Position numbers and translations under genes: made by a program. From Apostichopus japonicus (lineage: Eukaryota; Echinodermata; Holothuroidea; Aspidochirotida; Stichopodidae), in contig NC_092564.1 in assembly GCF_037975245.1 (NCBI RefSeq), forward strand, positions 14,943,984 through 15,007,983: 64,000 nt of DNA, written 5' to 3'. Each line of letters begins with the position of its first letter. The first letter of the stretch is position 1. The notes under the pieces are model-generated. The model searched no databases. It was not told where the DNA came from and saw only the letters and a program-made list of their open reading frames with translations. Below are positions 59,701 to 64,000 of the stretch, in pieces.

Positions 59701-60892
59701 GTGTGAATGGCACGCGTGACGCATCACAGACAAACACAAACAAATAAAAATAGAAAGAAAAGGCCTATACCCGGTCACCTGTGTCACAAATGTTCGTTAA
59801 ACGGCGTATGTGTTTTCCACTATGTACGCGTTCAGTACCCATGAGATATAAATACAGTATGATAGGTTACTCAGTTCGACTTCTCCTACACAAATCAGAT
59901 TTGAAGGGAACTAACTATTGGTATCCTTGCTTACAGGTGACTCACAGTCAGTAAAATTGGAATGCATCTCAACATATCTACAATATATATAATATTCAAC
60001 GGTCTGGAAGTAAAGTTGGTAACCCAATCCTTTTTGACGTTTTGGGTAATTGGAGGAGCTTAGATTGCAAACTGTTGCAGGTTTGTTAAACTTTTGAAAC
60101 AAATTTTGATTGTTTAGGTTGTACTACTAATAGATGTTATGTATTCCAGACAATACACTAACATGGGTGCCGATATATGGTATAAGTGAAGTCTATATTT
60201 AGGAAGGGGGACTAGTGGCAATTGATTTATAATATTCTTATCCTTAACTCGAGATATATTTGTAATAATCCCTACTCTGACAAACAATAAGCCCACGCTT
60301 ATTTCCAGGAATTCGATCCCTGAAAGCGGTCCGTAACGCCAGTCAAGCTGTCAATGGTGTCTCTATAGTTAGAATTTGTAGATGTTAAAGCCTTCGCTTC
60401 ACAAACTGCTGAGTCAAGCTATATCGGATAGTCGGAACCATCATAGTCAATCAAACCCATTACTCATTGTAAATATTTAATTATTTATTTAATGTATTTT
60501 TTTATTATATATTTTTAATGATTTCGGAACATGGCACCAGCTGTTTCTTTATTAAGTTTGATGGTATTTACAAGTCTATAACATGGTGCATGAGATTGGT
60601 CTGATATGGGTCTTAGTGTTATAAGGTTTCCAAACCAAAACAATCGTTTTAACTCGATATAGAATCTTTTATTTAACAATTATGGCGTCATTAGTCGTAA
60701 TTGATTCATGAGATCTTCCAATGATATATCCTACAAAGTGGAACCTTGTTTTCGTTTAAAGGATTGGTTCAGTTGTCATACAAGTTCATGTTATGTGAAA
60801 GAGGACAATAAAGGAAACACAATGGTTAAAAAACTGTTCAAATATCTTTTTTGGTTAAAGAGATATTCAAGTGTAAAGTTTTATCAGATTGT
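59701..60892. other. Spacer before unit D, no gene seen
   Basis: Unique AT-rich DNA. A 150-codon frame begins at 60708, but its second half runs through a block that is non-coding in units A, B and C. Confidence 0.45.
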
Positions 60893-62802
60893 GACCTCTC
60901 GAAATTCACTTTCCCCTCACAGTTCATATACTCATAAAGAACAAAGTGTTTTTGAAGCAATCGTGCTTGGTGTGAGTTATGTCTTTGTAAGTGTATACTT
61001 TCTGTCAGTGGGTTATGATGAAATGATGAGTTATGGTGCGGAAATTCTCTCAAAAATAGTTTCATTTGAGAATGCGGCAGTTAATGATTACTTATTCTGC
61101 AAAGATAGGAAGCTGATTAAATTTCGAAGTAACCGCGTATACACTAATTACGGACGGTGATAATTGTTTCGAAAATACTATAAACAATGATTTCAAGTTT
61201 TTTTTTTAATTACTATTGAAAGTAATACACGGAAGTACATGTGTCACACTGTAGTGTACGTCAATGTATACTATAGTTGCTGAATTTAACAGAATGTCAA
61301 TATTTACTTAATGGTGTGATAAAAGGTTCACTGCATAACTAACAAAGTCAGCCGAGGGAAGCATATGGGCTTCGATCTATTGATACCATTACATTACGTT
61401 CATAGACGTTTAACGCGAAACAAGAGTTCAACAATTTCGTCGGATACAATAACTAGAATATAAGAAACAGCGGTATGATTTGTAAAACTTGTTTATCCCT
61501 ATGGAATCTTATGACGGCTGTTCTTTGATCCATTACAAAAGAAGATACATTTGAGTAAAAATCTGTCGGATTAGACTTTGGTGAATCCTTAAACAACAGA
61601 CGATCGGTGAGCAATTGCAGGATCCTGCAGTGTCAAGGAACTCATCAATCTAGCAAGAAAATCCTTTTTTTTAAATGAATTGTTATCAAAGAATTAGGAA
61701 TATGTGTAGCAAGCCACGGTCTATGGATGTTTGTGTTGACATTTATTGATGAATAGTAACGTATCGAATGCAGTCATCCAATTTTAGATCCAATATTTTT
61801 CAAAAATATCAATATGTGATGAAACTTTTATAAGTAATCAAACAAAATTTTGTTTGTAATTGGTGGAGTTAGTTGAATGTGTTATCAAAGCGACCGTATT
61901 GTCCTCCGTCTACATTTGTGCCTCCGACGCCAGGAAAGATTTTCGACCTTGAAGTGCCACTTGAAGTTCCCGAGTGATCTCATCACTGATTTATTCACCG
62001 CAACTTCAAGTAGGTGTATGTGGTAAGAGGCAGCAACAGGCCAGTAGTATAGTAACATAATGATTTGTTAATGTGTGTGTGGTGCACTGCTGGCTGTATG
62101 TGACTGTTTGTGTACTTGTTAGCGTGTGTGTGTTTATTCAAGAAATGTAAACAGGAAATAAAAATATAGTTCTTTTATATATTATTGATAAAAAAGTACA
62201 CATTTTGTCCAAAACTTCGACATGCCACCGAGCATACCCTTCAACATAGATATGCTACCATGTGGACTTTACTATAGATCATTACGAACAGGGATGGGAA
62301 AGAGTAAGCCATTCATCTCTTCCAGCTGTGTCTACAATAGGTATTGTAGTAAACAGACAGACAACGTATAAACATATGTATATGTTAAAACGTAAGAGCA
62401 GCCATATTAATATTTAGAAGTTATTGCTTATTTGTGCTCTAGGATCATCCTATCCGCGGCCAACCAATCGTTGACCAGTTTACCATACAAATATTTGAGA
62501 TTAAAGGAAATTTTGAGAAAAGCGTCAAACTTTTGCGATAGACCGCCACAATTCTACAACAATGTCATACGTTTCCTGAAACCGCAATTTTCTTCTCACA
62601 CCGGTCGTTCTAGAGTCGACGTTGGGTTGCTACACCCCCCTCCCCCCAATTGTTACTCCTCTAGTTGGCGAGTGAAATGTCCAATTCAGGCAACAGCGCC
62701 TTTAACGACAGGCGAAGAATAATTCGGCTTATTTTGTCATTCTGGCACCCACGGCATTGCTCAAAACTGTTTAATTTCAATGACATTTGACCTTTGAAAC
62801 TA
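60893..62802. repeat. Receptor D upstream flank, matches unit C
   Basis: Closely follows 22667-24566, including the GATCCTGCAGTGTCAAGGAA block absent from A and B. SINE, LINE and GATATC element are absent. Confidence 0.75.
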
Positions 62803-62810
62803 TGACGTCA
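62803..62810. promoter_or_regulatory. CRE/ATF palindrome upstream of receptor D
   Basis: TGACGTCA, intact, 205 bp before the receptor ATG. Confidence 0.45.
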
Positions 62811-63015
62811 TAAATCAAGTCACAACAAATGTGTCACCTTATGTTCAGAGGGCTCACAGAAATCATCAGTTAATGTCGGACACCTGTGTATCTTACTTTT
62901 CAATAAAGAGAGCGTCGTTTCGTTTCATAAATTGTCTATACGAGTCTCTATCTGACATGGTAAGAATAATTTTGATCCAGGAATCATCTGATGACATTAC
63001 ACGAGCTGCTTAGTT

Positions 63016-64000
63016 ATGGAGAGGAGAGGGAAAATCTGTTTTGTTGGAACCATTGCTGCCAGTCCAATTCAAATACTGTTTTTCCTTGTCAATTTAGCAA
63101 ACTTATTTATGCTTTGCTTCGGAGAGAGAACTATTAGGTTTGATCATAAATGGAAGCAACATGTAATCCGATCAGAGGGACAAACAGTGACCTTACGCTG
63201 TGTAAGTAATGGTAATGTCACAATCTTCCGAATAGAGACACTAAAGAATGACAGTAAGGCAAAGATTGTGATGAACTCATCGCTGTTTGGGAATTACACT
63301 GGCAGTTATATTTTCAACTGCACGAAGAATGGATCAGACCTTATTAATGACTTAACTATTCGAGATGTTACCAGGGAATTAAACGGTTCCTTATTTCGAT
63401 GCGTGGACCATATTACGTTCAATCCACAGGAGTTCACATTGATAGTGCTGTACAGTCCAAGACGTGAATATCGAAAGTGTACATCCAGTTCTACTTATCC
63501 AATATATTTCACTGATCAAATTGGTGAACCTTTTGATATAACCTGTATCTCAGAAGAAGGAAATCCAAGAATAAACATCGCCTTACAAAACACGCTGACA
63601 TTGATAAGCAATTTGTCCGTTACTCTTGGAGAGAATAAAACTCATCGATATGTTGAAATGAATGCTAAACTCGATAGTAAATGGAACAACAGTATGTTTT
63701 ATTGTTACGTTGTACAATCTTCTCCAGGGATGGTTGATTACAGTGCTAATTATTCATTTGGTCCAATACAGTTTGTGGACGAATTAACTATCATTACGAA
63801 TACATCGAATGTGTCATTTAAAGAAGGAAAGAAGATTATGTTTTCTTGTAAGAGTAATGTTGATGCTGCTTACAAACAATGGAACATAGTAGATATTCCG
63901 AAACATGTTTCGTACTCCAGTTCAAATGATTCAGATTATATTTACCTAGAAATGGATGTTAGTAATTTGACAAAAGATACCCTAATAACATTAGCCTGCT
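63016..64000 (+). CDS. Three-Ig receptor (copy D), cut by the window end
   Basis: 328 codons are open from the conserved ATG to the edge, with no frame break. Signal sequence, Ig1 and Ig2 are complete, and Ig3 runs to its second Cys. It keeps the sequence deleted in receptor C (VSNLTKDT). Several residues side with C rather than A or B: NVDAAYK, DSDYIYLE and LITLAC. Together with C-like upstream DNA this predicts a kinase-type membrane segment and tail beyond the window. One sequon is changed (NISL in A-like copies reads NIAL here). Confidence 0.85.
   Translation, partial: MERRGKICFVGTIAASPIQILFFLVNLANLFMLCFGERTIRFDHKWKQHVIRSEGQTVTLRCVSNGNVTIFRIETLKNDSKAKIVMNSSLFGNYTGSYIFNCTKNGSDLINDLTIRDVTRELNGSLFRCVDHITFNPQEFTLIVLYSPRREYRKCTSSSTYPIYFTDQIGEPFDITCISEEGNPRINIALQNTLTLISNLSVTLGENKTHRYVEMNAKLDSKWNNSMFYCYVVQSSPGMVDYSANYSFGPIQFVDELTIITNTSNVSFKEGKKIMFSCKSNVDAAYKQWNIVDIPKHVSYSSSNDSDYIYLEMDVSNLTKDTLITLAC

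Noticed and set aside
60708-61160. 150-codon frame before receptor D
   Set aside because: Its second half covers a flank block that carries frame-breaking indels in units A, B and C; no domain or splice context.

Overview
This is eukaryotic nuclear DNA from an invertebrate animal. It is AT-rich, carries spliced genes with GT-AG introns, and is crowded with animal-type transposons (hAT, CACTA-like, TTAA-target, CR1/L2-like LINE, tRNA-derived SINE). The receptor families and repeat types suggest a marine deuterostome, most likely an echinoderm such as a sea cucumber; that placement is inference.

The core is a tandem cluster of immunoglobulin-domain membrane receptors. Four copies share one three-Ig ectodomain: A (8845-10269), C (24790-32011), B (45191-46612) and D (63016 to the window end). 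A and B are single-exon receptors with a short cytoplasmic tail carrying tyrosine motifs (YEEI, YDMI). C switches just before the membrane segment to a different tail that splices through ten further exons into a tyrosine-kinase-like domain ending at 32011. That domain has lost the beta-3 Lys, the HRD Asp and the DFG Gly, so it is a pseudokinase by sequence. C's ectodomain exon also carries two frameshifts. The last three kinase exons of another kinase-type copy, off the left edge, lie at 606-1553.

The cluster is therefore an alternation: kinase-type (off window), tail-type A, kinase-type C, tail-type B, then D, whose flanks resemble C. Bases 1-18075 are duplicated at 30498-53579, so the repeat unit is a pair of genes of about 30 kb. 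The layout resembles a paired-receptor locus, in which one ligand-binding ectodomain is coupled to alternative signalling tails.

The two long copies differ by datable insertions. Copy A alone has a 367-bp hAT MITE (5466-5832) and an 812-bp TTAA-flanked element (16629-17440). Copy B alone has a 4.8-kb CACTG-ended element (34228-39059), which holds an inverted array of 147-bp repeats, and a nested hAT complex (42418-44045). Both share a SINE, a LINE, a GATATC foldback element and a 957-bp TIR element; the SINE and LINE sites are empty in C and D. The spacer before D contains a second CACTA-like element (56542-59624) with GTGTTAA subterminal repeats and minus-strand coding traces of a SAM-domain protein.

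Everything else appears non-coding. No rRNA, intact tRNA, CRISPR array or prokaryotic gene was seen.
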